A stretch of DNA of 64,000 nt. Source: Closterium sp. NIES-65 (lineage: Eukaryota > Streptophyta > Zygnematophyceae > Desmidiales > Closteriaceae). How positions within the stretch are numbered: the stretch's first letter is position 1; each line of letters starts with the position of its first letter. Below, one piece after another: positions 19,301 to 29,456 of the stretch. The stretch spans positions 134,501 through 198,500 of the forward strand of contig CANXME010002154.1 in assembly GCA_948144175.1 (NCBI GenBank), in the 5' to 3' direction. A program made the translations under genes and the position numbers. The notes beneath the pieces were generated by a model. That model did not search any database. It was not told where the DNA came from and was given only the letters and a program-made list of their open reading frames with translations.

Positions 19301-21218
19301 GGGGACTACCGGGGGGGGACCTGGTACCAAGAAGAGCGGGGGCGGGGGGAGGGACGGAGTGCGGTAGGGGAAGAGGCGGTAGTAGGGTACCGACTCGTCG
19401 AACGTGACGTCCTGGGAGGACAGAACACGTCGAGAGGTGGGGTGGTAAAACTGCCACCCAGGGGCGTCGGGGGGGAACCCCAGGAAGACGCAGGGAGAAG
19501 CACGAGGGGAAAGCTTGTCCGCAGACAGGTCGCGAACAAACGCCCGAGATCCCCAGACCCGGAACGCCGACGCATCGCCAACCTTCCCCGTCCACAGCAG
19601 GGCTGGGGAGGTCTCTGGTCGAGAGACCCTGGGGTGGAGGTTGATCTGGTGCGCAGCGTACCTGACCGCAAACGGCCACAGAAAATGGGGAGCAGCCGCA
19701 TGCATCATGGACGTACGAGCGACGTCCATGACCATGTCAATGCGGCGCTCAGCAATCCCATTCTGCTGTGGTGAGTCCGGAAGCGTGAAGGTCTGACGGA
19801 TGCCTCGCACACGACAGTAGGCACTCAGGAGGGCAGAGGAGAACTCTCCGCCTCTGTCCGAGTGCAGACGCAAAACAGGAAAGTCAGAGCCAAAGCTCCT
19901 CCGAAGCTGAAGACGAGCTGCGCGGATCCAGTCGATCAACACCTCAGTGACCTCACCCTTGCTGCGCAAGGGGAAGACTGTGGTGTAACGCGAGTAGTCG
20001 TCAACCACCAGCAGGAAGTAGCGCTCCTGACCCTGTCCACGGACGCGGGCTGGGCCCCACACGTCCATGTGAAGCGTCTGCAACGGGGCCTCTGTCGGAG
20101 GAAACTGGGAGGAGTGAGGGGCAGCACGCTGGCGCCCCTCGACACAGGGGACACAGGCAGGGCCAGGGCCCGGAGGAAGGGGAGGGAGGGACCGGGGAAG
20201 ACCAGAAACAAGGACCCGCGAGGCCATGCCTCTGAGCCGAAGCAGAGAGGGGTGGCCAAGGCGGTGGTGCCAGAGGAGGGTCTCGTGAGACAGACGACGA
20301 CACGAACAGGGGGCAGACTCAGGACCAGACCTGGACGCTGCAGCAAACACCTGACCAGACGACGGGACTCTACCAGACGCAGCACCTGGAGGAGAAGCAG
20401 TGGTCAGTGTGTACAGGCTCGACCCTGGCCGACGTGTAAACGTAGCCAGGTGACGACCTGTATCCGCCTCGGTACAGTGGGTCACCCGCTGACGAGCAGG
20501 GGTGAACTGGTGGACACATGCATCCTGGAGGTCAGCACCACTCACCAAGTTCGTGGAGAACGAGGGGAGGTAGAGACCAGTCAGGGTGCCAGAGGGGGCC
20601 GCTGGACACGGGAGGACAGTGGAGAAGCGAGACAGGACAGGTCCCCCAGAGGGGTCAGCCAGGGACACCGCAACCGGCCGACTCAGCGGCGTGAGAGTGG
20701 TGCGGTCCCTAAAGAAGGAGCGAGACGCTCCAGAGTCAAGGGTGAAGGTGTGAGAGGCCGAAGCCGACACAGTACCTGAGAGGGCGGACTCACCAGCACC
20801 TGAGAGCACAGACGCACTGGCACCTAGAGCTGCAGCCTCACTAGTACCTGACGCGGCAGTACCAATGCCCGGGTCGGGCGGGAAACACCGGTAACAGTCA
20901 TCCTCATCACTACCAGTCACAGCATACATAGTAGAGAGAATAGCATCAAAGTCAAGATCATAAATAGCTACTCCAGCCCTAGACAGCTCTCCCCAGCGGG
21001 GGATCTCAGCGGCCTCCGGAAACTGCTGACGCCAGGCGTCGGTCAGGCGGCCAAAGCAGCGACGGGCTGTGTGGGCGCCTCCACACCTCTCCCCCGCACG
21101 GTCACCGGTGCGAAGAACGTAGGGGCAGGGACCAAGCGCACCACCGCGCTGACGCTGCAAGTACCACTCACGGAGCTGCTGAGGGCCGGGGACGTTGCGA
21201 GAGCGCTGCTGCTGCTGC

Positions 21219-21256
<38 letters not shown>

Positions 21257-22321
21257 CTGACCACCCCCAGAGCTGCTCCGCTGGGACGAGCCACTCCGAC
21301 CCCCGCCACCCCCGCCTCCACCGCCACCCCCGTCTCCACCGCCACCTCCCCCACCAGGACCGTCGCTCCCACCGCTCCCACCGCCTCCTCCGCTACCACC
21401 TCCGCCGCCACCTCCGCCTCCACCGCCGCCACTAGTACCTCCACTCCCGCCACCACCCCCACCGCCACCCCCACTCCCCCCTCCACCCCCACCGCCTCCT
21501 CCACCGCCCCCTCTAGCTCCACCCGCCCCCTTGCCCCCCTTGCCCTTGCCAGAGCGGCGTCTGCCGCTGGGGGCAGACGCCGCGCCGACCGACTCAAAAC
21601 CAGCGAGGTCGGCCGCAGCGGCAGAGGCGACAGAGGGCAGCAGGGGGGAAGGACCACACCCCTCAAAGATGGGGGTGCGAGGCTCACCCCGAGAGGCCCC
21701 TACAGCGACAATACTCTTCTCAGCCGCTAGCAGGGACTCCTCAAGGAGGTCGACAGTGAGAGTGGTGGGACAGACAGAGAGAAACTGGTCCCTAACGACA
21801 CGAAGGGACTCAGGGAGACGGGTGACGAGAAAGTAGAGAGTGATGTACATGGGAGGAGGGTTCGCAGCGCGGAACTCAGCAGGAAGGGCAGCACGGTAGC
21901 GGGTGTCACTAGCGCGGAGGTGGGTAACTAGGTCAGCAACAGTGGGAAAGGAAGCGAGGTCAGGGAAGAGAAACGGTAGCATGAGGCGGCTAAGGGTAGC
22001 GGAGGAAGGGGAGGAGTAGCGTGCAACTACAGCGTCGTACAAGGCCTGAGCGGTCTTGCACTGACTAAAGTGGGCACGCTCAGAGGAAGGGAGGTGGCGA
22101 CGCACAGCAAGACGTGCAGCAGCATCGCGGGTCGCCCACTTGGAGCGAGCAGCAGAGTCAGCATCAGCAGGCGGGGCAGGGACAGCGCCAGAGACAAAGT
22201 CAAAGAGAGAGACCTCATCTATCGCATCACACAGTAAGTACAGCTGCAGGTCTTCAATCCAGACGGCAAAGTCAATGGCCCTCCCCTCAGCGTCAAAAGT
22301 AAGAACATTGGGGGTGGCCAT
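16358..22321 (-). CDS. Copia gag-pol polyprotein of C1, 1,987 aa, intact
   Basis: This polyprotein provides capsid, protease, integrase, RT and RNase H for retrotransposition. The start is set at [13 protein letters not shown], the same start seen in C2 and C3; the frame stays open upstream to an ATG at 22576, adding 85 low-complexity residues. Approximate positions: gag to 420, with a Gly-rich tract at 277-340, a Gln run near 360 and a Cys/His segment ([15 protein letters not shown]) near 400; protease DSGAS at 528; integrase zinc region (HHRLGHP … CVPC) at 685-725 and catalytic core (MDVWGP, SDRGGEF) at 750-860; a hinge with about 16 EPGGA repeats at 1035-1118; RT from about 1477 with YVDD near 1661; RNase H ([25 protein letters not shown]) at 1828-1937. 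It is longer than usual copia polyproteins because of the gag linker and hinge. Confidence 0.95.
18965..19215 (-). repeat. 15-bp minisatellite in the C1 pol hinge
   Basis: Tandem in-frame copies of CCCCCAGGCTCAGCA on the plus strand encode EPGGA on the minus strand, about 16 units. Homologous arrays of different length and sequence sit at the same place in C2 (about 32055-32165), C3 (about 47640-47840), C4 (about 54120-54335) and C5 (about 61370-61630). Confidence 0.93.
21207..21254 (-). repeat. CTG/CAG triplet run in C1 gag
   Basis: About 16 CTG triplets on the plus strand, interrupted by one CGG, encode a Gln run in gag. The neighbouring 21295-21530 is a CCGCCA/CCACCT-type array encoding the Gly-rich linker. 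Confidence 0.9.
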
Positions 22322-23318
22322 GGCAGCAGCTGAAAGTCTCACCGGGCTAGGAGAGTCGGGTAGGACAGCAGCAGGCGGCTCGGGCTGGTGGGGCGGCTCG
22401 GGCGGCTCGGGCGGCTCGGGCGGCTCGGGCGGCTCGGGTACCGGGCGGCTCGGCTGCTGCTGGGCGGCTCGGCTGCTGCTGGGCGGCTCGGCTGCTGCTG
22501 GGCGGCTCGGCTGCTGCTGAGCGGCTCGGCTGCTGCTGGGCGGCTTGGCTGCAGTGTAGTGGCGGGGCCGGGACAAGGGACGGCGGGGCCGTCAGGGTGC
22601 AGCGGCGGGGCCGGGACAGGGGACGGCGGGGCCGTCAGGGTGCAGCGGGCCAGCAGGTGAGGTGGCGAGCCGGTAGGTGAGGCGGCGGGGCCGTTAGGTC
22701 AGGTGGCGGGCCAGCAGGTGAGGCGGCGAGCCGTCAGGTGAGGCGGCGGGGCCGTCAGATCAGGTGGCGGGCCAGCGGGGGAGGCGGCGGGCCGTCAGCG
22801 AGGTGGCGGGCCAGCAGGTCAGGCGGCGGGCTGTCAGGTGAGGCGGCGGGGCCGTCAGGTCAGGTGGCGGGCCAGTAGGTGAGGCGGCGGGCCGTCATGT
22901 GAGGCGGCAGGGCCGTCTGGTGAGGTGGCGGGCCAGAGGGCGAGGCGGCGGGCCGTCAGGTGAGGCGGCGGCCGTCAGGTAAGGCGGCGGCGGGGCCGAC
23001 AGAGGTGCAGCGGGGGGGGGGGGGGGCCTGCCGTAGCGACGAAGAGGCCGCGCGGCCGTCTTGAGGGCGGCGCGGCGCGGCAGAGCCGAGAGGGCGGCGC
23101 GGCGCGGCTGTAAGGGCCGCGCGAAGTGGGGCCCGGGCCGCGCGCGCGAAAAAAAAAAAATGAGTCGCGCGCGCGACTCTCGGGGCGCCACAAGGGCAGC
23201 TCGACGCGCACTAGGGGGAGCGCGCCTCGAGGAGAATAGGGCGCGCTCCGGGCAGGAAAAAAAAGATCGTGGGTGGGCCCAAAAAAAACGGTCCTTAGAA
23301 GGGACCCGCTCTATACCA
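22322..23318 (-). repeat. C1 5' leader with GGC-rich tandem repeats and primer site
   Basis: Between the gag start and the 5' LTR lies about 1 kb of extremely GC-rich DNA. The 22390-22550 part has GGCTCGG and CTGCTGCTGGGCGG units. The 22560-22990 part has roughly 20-bp units resembling GTGAGGCGGCGGGGCCGTCA. A G15 run lies at 23012-23026. The last 17 bases (23302-23318) read TGGTATAGAGCGGGTCC on the minus strand, a variant initiator-Met primer-binding site next to the LTR. Confidence 0.85.
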
Positions 23319-23451
23319 TGTGAAACTGAATGAACGGGAGTGAATGACTATGAAATGAAGTGGGTACAAATAGGAAACCCTAATTGGGTTGTACCCCCTA
23401 TGGGATACCCCACTATAGCCTACAGAAACAAGTAAGCTATATGTTCTGACA
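23319..23451 (-). repeat. C1 5' LTR, 133 bp
   Basis: Identical by eye to 16011-16143, with the TG…CA ends. It is flanked internally by the primer-binding site and externally by the target-site copy TGCTG. Confidence 0.96.
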
Positions 23452-23456
23452 TGCTG

Positions 23457-24577
23457 TTCCGTGACAAACTGCTGCGATCTTGGTACCGGGTTGTCCACAG
23501 TCGTGGAAGAGGGTACCACGGGGTTTATCCCGTAATTCAGGAAAAAGGGTGATTGTTTAGTCGTGGCCGATTGGGCGTTGTTGTACGCGAATTCCAGCAT
23601 CGGCAGCGAATCTTTCCACTTGCGAATGTCGGGGCAGTTGGTGCGAATCAGCTGCTCCATGGTCTGATTTGTCCGTTCCGTCTGTCCGTTGGTCTGCGGG
23701 TGGTATGACGACGAAAACTGCAGGCGGGTACCGTACTGTGCCCACGTTTCTTGCCAAAATTTCGACGTAAATTTCGGATCACGATCGGTGATGATCGCTG
23801 AAGGTAACCCGTGTAGGCGTACGACGGTGGAGATGAACAGTTTGGCTGTATCTTCGGTTGTGATCGTCGTTCGGCATGGGGCGAAATGCGCCATCTTCGT
23901 TAGGCGATCGACGATGACCAGCATCGAGTCGTTGCCACTTGCGCCAGCTGGGAGCCCCGTGACAAAATCCATCGTCACCTGTTGCCACGGTCGTTTAGGT
24001 GGCGCGAGGGGTTGCAGCAGTCCGGCTGGCCTTTGTCGCGACGACTTCATTGCTTGGCAGGTCGGGCAAGTTGATACGTAGCGCTGTACATCGGTCTGCA
24101 TGTCCGGCCAGTAATAATTCCGCTGCAGCAGCTTCAGTGTTTTATCGGTGCCGAAATGCCCGGAAAGGTTGGAGTTATGAACCTCCTGCGTCAGCAGCTC
24201 TCGTAAAGGCTGGTATGCTAGTACCCAAATCCGGTTCGTACCGGCTTTTAGGTAGTATTTGCCGTGCGGTGTAGCAGCCCGTTGTTGCGGGTTCCGAAAA
24301 AACCTGTCGATCTTGTAGCCATGGGTGAATAGTCCCGTCAGCATCGGGTTAGTGTGGGCGATTAGTACCGCCGCGTTTTGCATGGTTGGTCGGGTTAGGG
24401 CGTCGGCGATGTTGTTGGCGCCCTTTTTGTACGTGATGGTGTACCGGAAATTGGACTCGAGGAAGTCCAACCACCGAATTTGTCGCGGGTTGAGTGTCGG
24501 TTGTGTGCGCATGTACTGTAGTGACTTGTGGTCGGTCCGAATTGTCACATCGGCTCCCGTGAGGTAGCAGCGCCAGA
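23457..24577 (-). pseudogene. Gypsy B pol, RNase H to integrase (part 2)
   Basis: The minus-strand frame enters from the dispersed repeat and becomes gypsy pol at VWRCYLTGADV (RNase H). It continues through the integrase zinc region (CPTCQAMK) and the catalytic core (WQQVTMDFVTGLP, TDRDPKF, HPQTNGQTERTN) to SQQFVTE, where C1 interrupts. The protein is nearly the same as in copy A but has no solo LTR. RT, protease and gag are absent because the element is truncated at about 24577. The hybrid ATG-initiated frame at 24641 is accidental. Confidence 0.9.
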
Positions 24578-25085
24578 CAGTGGGTTCCTCCCAAAGGTGA
24601 CGGATCTTACGCCGCGTTCTGCATGCTCTGCTCTGTCGCATCGCATCGCCGACCGCTGTCGCAGATCGATGCGATTATCACTAACCTCAACACACCTGAA
24701 CTGTTGGACAGGCCTCGGAAGTTGGAACGCCAGCGAAAGCCGGCACTGTTCGTTTGTAGCGTGCGACGGCTCCTAACCCTGAACCTACTGACTGCGCAAT
24801 TGAAAGGACAAACTGGACAAATTGTAAGCTCTCGCAACCACTGAAGCTTCTGTCGAGGTCGAACACAAATGGCAAGTTGGAAGTAATTATTTCTTGCCTG
24901 AAGGCAAGGGTCGGTTTTGGGCAGCTTATGGCCATCGAGGTGGACTGAGGGTGGGCCTAGAGTTTAAGTTGGGGCAATGACAAAAATTTCACTCACACCC
25001 GTTGGATAAATTTTATGTACAAACGTGTCTAAATCAGGCTCCATTATGTGTACACAGTGCACCGTTAACCGCCTCACTCCGGATT
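24577..25085. repeat. Dispersed repeat, copy 2 (unclassified)
   Basis: This segment aligns with 766-1318 from GTGGGTTCCTCCCA through GACAGGCCTCGGAAGTTGGA to an end at CCGCCTCACTCCGGAT. It starts exactly where gypsy B homology stops, and it is followed by T6 and the LINE. No coding potential is apparent. Confidence 0.75.
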
Positions 25086-25199
25086 TTTTAAATAGAAGGC
25101 TTTTCAATATATCAGGGATACAGCAAAAGGGGCCACAGACGTAACTGTTGCGAGAGGGGGGCAATTACACACAGTGAGAGAGCCGCCCCTCGTGGGATT

Positions 25200-28100
25200 C
25201 TACGGCGGTTTAAATCTGGCCCTCCGATCCGTCCAGACGGACAGGAACTCTTCGCGCCATGTAAGCTTGCTGACCGTCCGGGTGCTGGCATTTTCCAGCA
25301 CAGCCACCTCATCCTTGGCCAGGTGACACTTGGCCACGTGTCTCTTTTTTGCCCACGCCTTCTTCCGCTTGATGCCCTTGTATGTCCGCGCATGGAGACA
25401 AAAAGTCGTCACGACTCTCCTCATCACCTTCCGGCATTGGAACTTCCGCCCCCGAAAAACCGCATTGCAGCGCTCCAACCAGATCTGGTGGAACGCGATT
25501 GCCGACACAGTCAGCTCCGGGAAGCCGGATGCCGTGCCCCCACGCTGAAAAAGCAAATCGCTAAGTGTCCTCACCCTCCTCGTTGGATTGAACCAGCGAA
25601 TCGCTTCTTTGAGGGCACCCACCACGGGTTGAACGGCTCGTCAGGAAAATAATGCATGGTCCACTGACTCCGCTTCCCCGTAGTGCGGGCATTTCGCCCG
25701 GTCCCCCAAGACTTTCAAGCGGTCCCCCACCTGAAGGTTGAAGCAGTGCGAGCGCGGCAGAACGTCCCGTGCTTTTGCGGACACTGCGTGGGAGTCCCTA
25801 CGCACAATAGTCCGCTTCCAGTCGATCTTCCTCCCCCACAGCTTCTCCCATTCCTCTCTGCGAAGAGGTTTGCACGGTTGCTCGTGCCCCGCCTCTAGCC
25901 CCACTCTCAGCTGCCTCAGAGGAGCAGCAAGCCTTCCCACGCAAAGCTCTGACTTTAGAAGCCTGACGCGCGGGTCGCCCAGCTCACCGACTACCTCGTC
26001 GCCCAACAGCGCCATAGGCGTAACCTCTGACACTGAGAAAGCCTTAGGTCGTGCACCTTCTGGCACCCACCACGCCTTGCCGTCATCTTTTCGTCGCATC
26101 CTCACGCCGTGCAGCAGATTACCGCTCGTCCGAAGGATCCACCACATTTGCACCCCCCTTCTCGTCGTGCACACAACTCTGGTTGCCTGGAACAGTTCTT
26201 CAGCAGTTAAAGGTTTCAGAAGCCGTTCCTTCCACTCCCTTGGGAGTGCCTCAATGATCTCCGCTGCAATGTCTGCCGCCTGTTTGCTGCCCAGGTCTCG
26301 CGCCAATCGTTCTGGACCTTTCCAGCTCCTGGTGCCGTCCACCCACTTCATCAGCAGGTCTCCCACCATGATTGCGCGCAGGCTTTCCGAGCCCTTTCGC
26401 CTTCCAAAGGGGCAGCCACCGTCCCGCTTGATGTGCGTGTTAAAAAGCACTCTCTCCTTCTCCGTGTCCCATCTGTTATCAGTTGGCAGATTCATGGCGA
26501 CCGGCGAGGCCATCACCGCAGCAACAATCGCCTTCCAGCGCTCGCTCCTCGAGCCCCACGCCTTCAACAGGGACTCATGCGCGATGAATGACGCATACCC
26601 CAATGGGAGATTCGCCGCATTTTCCGCCAGCACTCGCCTCTGCGGCACTTCTTCCGTGAGCAGGAGCGCCAGTGCATGGAGCGCCTCCGCGTCTAGGCGA
26701 TCTTTGAGGTTTATCACCCCCAAGCCGCCATCCACCCTCTTCAACTACATCAGATCCCCGCTCCAGAGGATGAAACCCAGCTCCCCGCTTGCTCTCCCTC
26801 CGGAGACAAACGCATGGCATAACCTCCTCAGCTCCTCCCAGGTCGCGTCTGGGGGCGGGTATACTTGTGCCTGAAACATCGCTATGGGCATGACGTATGA
26901 ATTGACCACTGTCACTTGCGCCGTCGTGGTGAGGTATTTTGCCTCCCATTTTTTCAGCTCCGCCTCTATTCTGCTTAGTGCCTTCTTCCACGATGGCCTT
27001 GCATCCCCACCTGGCGTGATCCAAACCCCCAGCAGGCGCTCAGGGTCATCCCGCGACGCCCACTTGAACAACCCAACCGTCGGTGGCGGCAGATCACGCT
27101 GCTTCCCAAGCGGCAGTACCACTGAGTTGTCCCAATTCACCGCCAGCCCGGACTGGCGCTCGAAATCCTTCAGCAGCCTCTCCGCCTCGTCCAGCTGCGA
27201 CCGATCTTTCAGAAGGAGGGTGGTATCATTCGGGTATCCCAAATACGTGAGTTTCCCTGCGCCTTTGACATCAAACCCTAACCATCTCCTTCGTGCTGCA
27301 ACCCTTCCACCCATCTCACATAAGCCTCTAGGAAGCCCATATTCCGCAGCACGTCAAACAGGTAGTTCCGTCCCACCGAATCAAAAGCCTTCCTGAAATC
27401 GACGAAAAGCATGAGCCAGTCCTCCTGGCCAGAGTTTGCCGCATCTATCACGTCAGTCGCGATCGCCACCGGACTCGTGCCAGGTAGGAACCCGAACTGC
27501 CCTTCTGACACCACTTTCTCCAGTTTGCGTTTTATCCTGTTTGCCGGTACTTTCGCGATGACCTTGTACGCCGTACTGAGTAGTGTGATCGGGCGGTAAT
27601 TCTGCAAATCATCCTTAGCCCCTTTCTTATGCAGAAGAACCGTCACTGGCGTCGAGAACTCCTTGAGAAACACACCCGTCCGCTCAAACTCCTTCAGAAA
27701 TTGCATCACCTGCCCGCCCAGCAGGTCCCACTGCAGCTCCCAGAGCTCCTTCGGGAGGCCGTCGCGCCCTGGCGTCTTGCCCCGCGCCATCTCCTCCAGC
27801 GCACACTTGACCTCCGCTTCCTCCCATGGCGCGCACAGCTCCTCTGCATCTTTGGGGGGGAGGCGTCTGACAGACATTTCAACCTTGACCCCCGCCTGCT
27901 CGTGCAGTTTCTGGCGTCTCCCGTCCTCATATGCCTTGAGCTTGGCTTCTCCCTTTGCAAGCTGCGCCTTTGCCCGCGAGCACCAAGGTTTGTTCATCAC
28001 CCTCTGTCTCAGGTCCCCGACTTCCCGTACCAGATGCGTCGTCGTGGCCGCCACCCGCTTCCGCTCCTCAACGGTGTAGGCCTTGAGGCCCACCCTTAAA

Positions 28101-28309
28101 GACGCCGTTAGGGACTCCAAGTCCCCTCCTCTCTCTTTGTTCTTACGCACAATCTGCTCCACCCGCTTCCGCACCCCAGGACGCGGCGCTTGCAATGCCG
28201 GCAGTCTCCAGAGGCCCGGGCCTGACTCCCCGTCTCCCCCCACGCTGAGCTTCAGGTGAACCGCGAACCAGTGGTCCGTGAACCTTTTGACCAGCTCCAC
28301 GTGCCGCAC
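25200..28309 (-). pseudogene. LINE reverse transcriptase and zf-RVT region, inactive
   Basis: RT motifs in order are ARGKTPGRDGLPKELW, NYRPITLLSTAYKVIAK, EGQFGFLPGTS and LMLFVDFRKAFDSVG (27278-28309 frame). The next frame (27314-26745) contains GYPNDTTLLL where YADD is expected, so the first catalytic Asp is Asn. The usual block between KAFDSV and YADD, including a QGxPLSP-type motif, is missing, implying a deletion near 27300. The 26744-25641 frame has the C-terminal GGLGVINLKDR motif and a zinc-finger-like CPHYGEAESVDHALF, in which the second Cys is Tyr. At least three frame changes or stops separate these pieces. Confidence 0.88.
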
Positions 28310-28945
28310 CTCGTGAACCTGGTGAAGCAGCGACTACGAGAGTAGAATCCGGTCGATCCTCGTGCTCTCCTGCACCGCTACCGCATAGAATATGTACTCC
28401 CGCAGGCATGGATGAAGGGCTCTGAAAGCGTCCCTCTCATCAAAGCTGCTGCAAATCGTCATCAGTCTGTCGTTCTACCCCCCTTGAGCCCGCTCCCGAT
28501 GTCTTGTCCAGCGCAGGATCCTCCACAACGTTCAGGTCCCCAGCCAGCATGAGCTGGTTTCCCGCAGGTATCGCCGCAATGAGCGGCTGGAGCACGTCCC
28601 GGAAGAAAGTAGCTCTCGCCGTTGGGCTCGACGGGAAGTACGCTGCGACCACCGTTAGCACCACGCCTCTCCACGACAGAGTTGCACGCGCCAACCGCCC
28701 AGACGCGTCGCAGACTTCGTCGATACAGGACACCTCGCTGTTTCGTATGACTATCGCCACTCCTCCAGCCCTCACCGATGGTGTGGCTGCCACTACCGTG
28801 TCCGCTCTCAGTTGACTCCAAAAGTTGTGATCCACTGGGATCCGCATGTCAGCCAGAATGGCTATGTGGGCTGCCTGCGATATCTAGTCCCCAACGTCAT
28901 GCTGCTTTTGCAAGCAGCCGAGGCCGTTGACATACAAGGACGCTG
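28310..28945 (-). pseudogene. LINE endonuclease domain (APE type), broken
   Basis: The minus strand reads LYVNGLGC near 28945, which resembles the NxNGL start of LINE endonucleases. It continues with AGDLNVVEDPALD (the GDxN catalytic motif) at about 28535, and then DAFRALHP and STRIDRILLS at about 28420-28340, matching the C-terminal endonuclease motifs. At least two stop codons interrupt it: one TAG near 28885 and one just after RIDRILLS at about 28333. It would nick target DNA for target-primed reverse transcription but is inactive here. Confidence 0.8.
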
Positions 28946-28960
28946 AAGGTGAGTGTGGTG

Positions 28961-29134
28961 TATTTACCCATTCGTAACATGTGATAGGCCCCTTAATATC
29001 CACGGGCAAGTGATGATGGTGACGATGTAATTGCATTGCTCTGCGAAATTACTCCAGATAGGTACAGACACAACTCCATCTCCTATTCCGCTACTCCATG
29101 CTACACAGATAAGCCGCCTCACTCCAGATGAACT
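28961..29134. other. Short unassigned segment ending in dispersed-repeat tail
   Basis: The last 45 bases or so (CTCCATGCTACACAGATAAG followed by CCGCCTCACTCCAGATGAAC) resemble the ends of the dispersed repeat at about 1275-1320 and 25040-25082. The rest shows no recognisable feature. Confidence 0.5.
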
Positions 29135-29259
29135 TGTGAAGAATGAGAAATGAATGAATTAGCAAAAAGGTGGGTACAACTAGGGAAACCTAGAAATGTT
29201 GTACCCCACATTGTCTACCCCACTACAGCCTACACAAGCTATAGCATATAAGTTTGACA
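29135..29259 (-). repeat. C2 3' LTR, 125 bp
   Basis: Begins TGTGAAGAATGAG and ends AGTTTGACA on the plus strand. It closely resembles the C3 LTR at 51820-51945. Confidence 0.92.
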
Positions 29260-29456
29260 CACCCCCATAGGCAAAGTGGGGGAGAACAAGAGGTCACAAG
29301 ACCAGTCAAGCAAAGCAAAGCAAGCTCAGGGTGGATCACAACGTCACCACACATTTCGAGCACAAGTTCAAGGCCACAAGGCCAGTTCACATGCAAGATC
29401 ATATATAAAGGTAAACAAGCAAGTGCAGGTATAGAAAGATCACAGTACAAGCAAAG

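Larger units (their letters stand above)
16011..23451 (-). mobile_element. Ty1/copia element C1, intact
   Basis: The element is 7,441 bp, with 133-bp LTRs (16011-16143 and 23319-23451) that I read as identical. It has a primer-binding site, a G-rich tract before the 3' LTR, and a single uninterrupted gag-pol frame. It sits inside gypsy B pol. The flanks are TGCAG (16006-16010) and TGCTG (23452-23456), a 5-bp duplication with one mismatch, and the unoccupied site in copy A (at about 10766) reads straight through. The order protease, integrase, RT, RNase H defines Ty1/copia. It is the best candidate for a recently active element here. Confidence 0.96.
15450..24577 (-). mobile_element. Ty3/gypsy element B, 5'-truncated and split by C1
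   Basis: Element B comprises 15450-16010 and 23457-24577, interrupted by the 7.4-kb copia C1. It uses 15170-15449 as its 3' LTR. It lacks gag, protease, RT and a 5' LTR: homology to A stops at about 24577, within RNase H, where a dispersed repeat begins. Its retained part is closely similar to A. Confidence 0.9.
25086..28960 (-). mobile_element. L1-type LINE, decayed and 5'-truncated
   Basis: The minus strand carries an APE-like endonuclease, a non-LTR reverse transcriptase and a zf-RVT-like C-terminal region in that order. No ORF1 is seen upstream of the endonuclease, as expected for 5' truncation. A short T run at about 25084-25090 on the plus strand could be the remnant of a poly-A tail. 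The frame is broken by stops and shifts, and the RT lacks key residues. The outer limits are approximate because no target-site duplication was identified. Confidence 0.85.

Noticed and set aside
21071-21730. Plus-strand Thr/Ala/Pro-rich frame antisense to C1 gag
   Set aside because: It is an antisense shadow of the Gly-rich linker and Gln run.
24349-24641. ATG-initiated frame fusing the dispersed repeat to gypsy RNase H
   Set aside because: The fusion results from the truncation junction; the N-terminal 20 or so residues are non-coding repeat sequence.
25738-26874. Plus-strand frame of 378 codons antisense to the LINE
   Set aside because: It overlaps LINE RT C-terminal motifs on the minus strand and shows no domain of its own.
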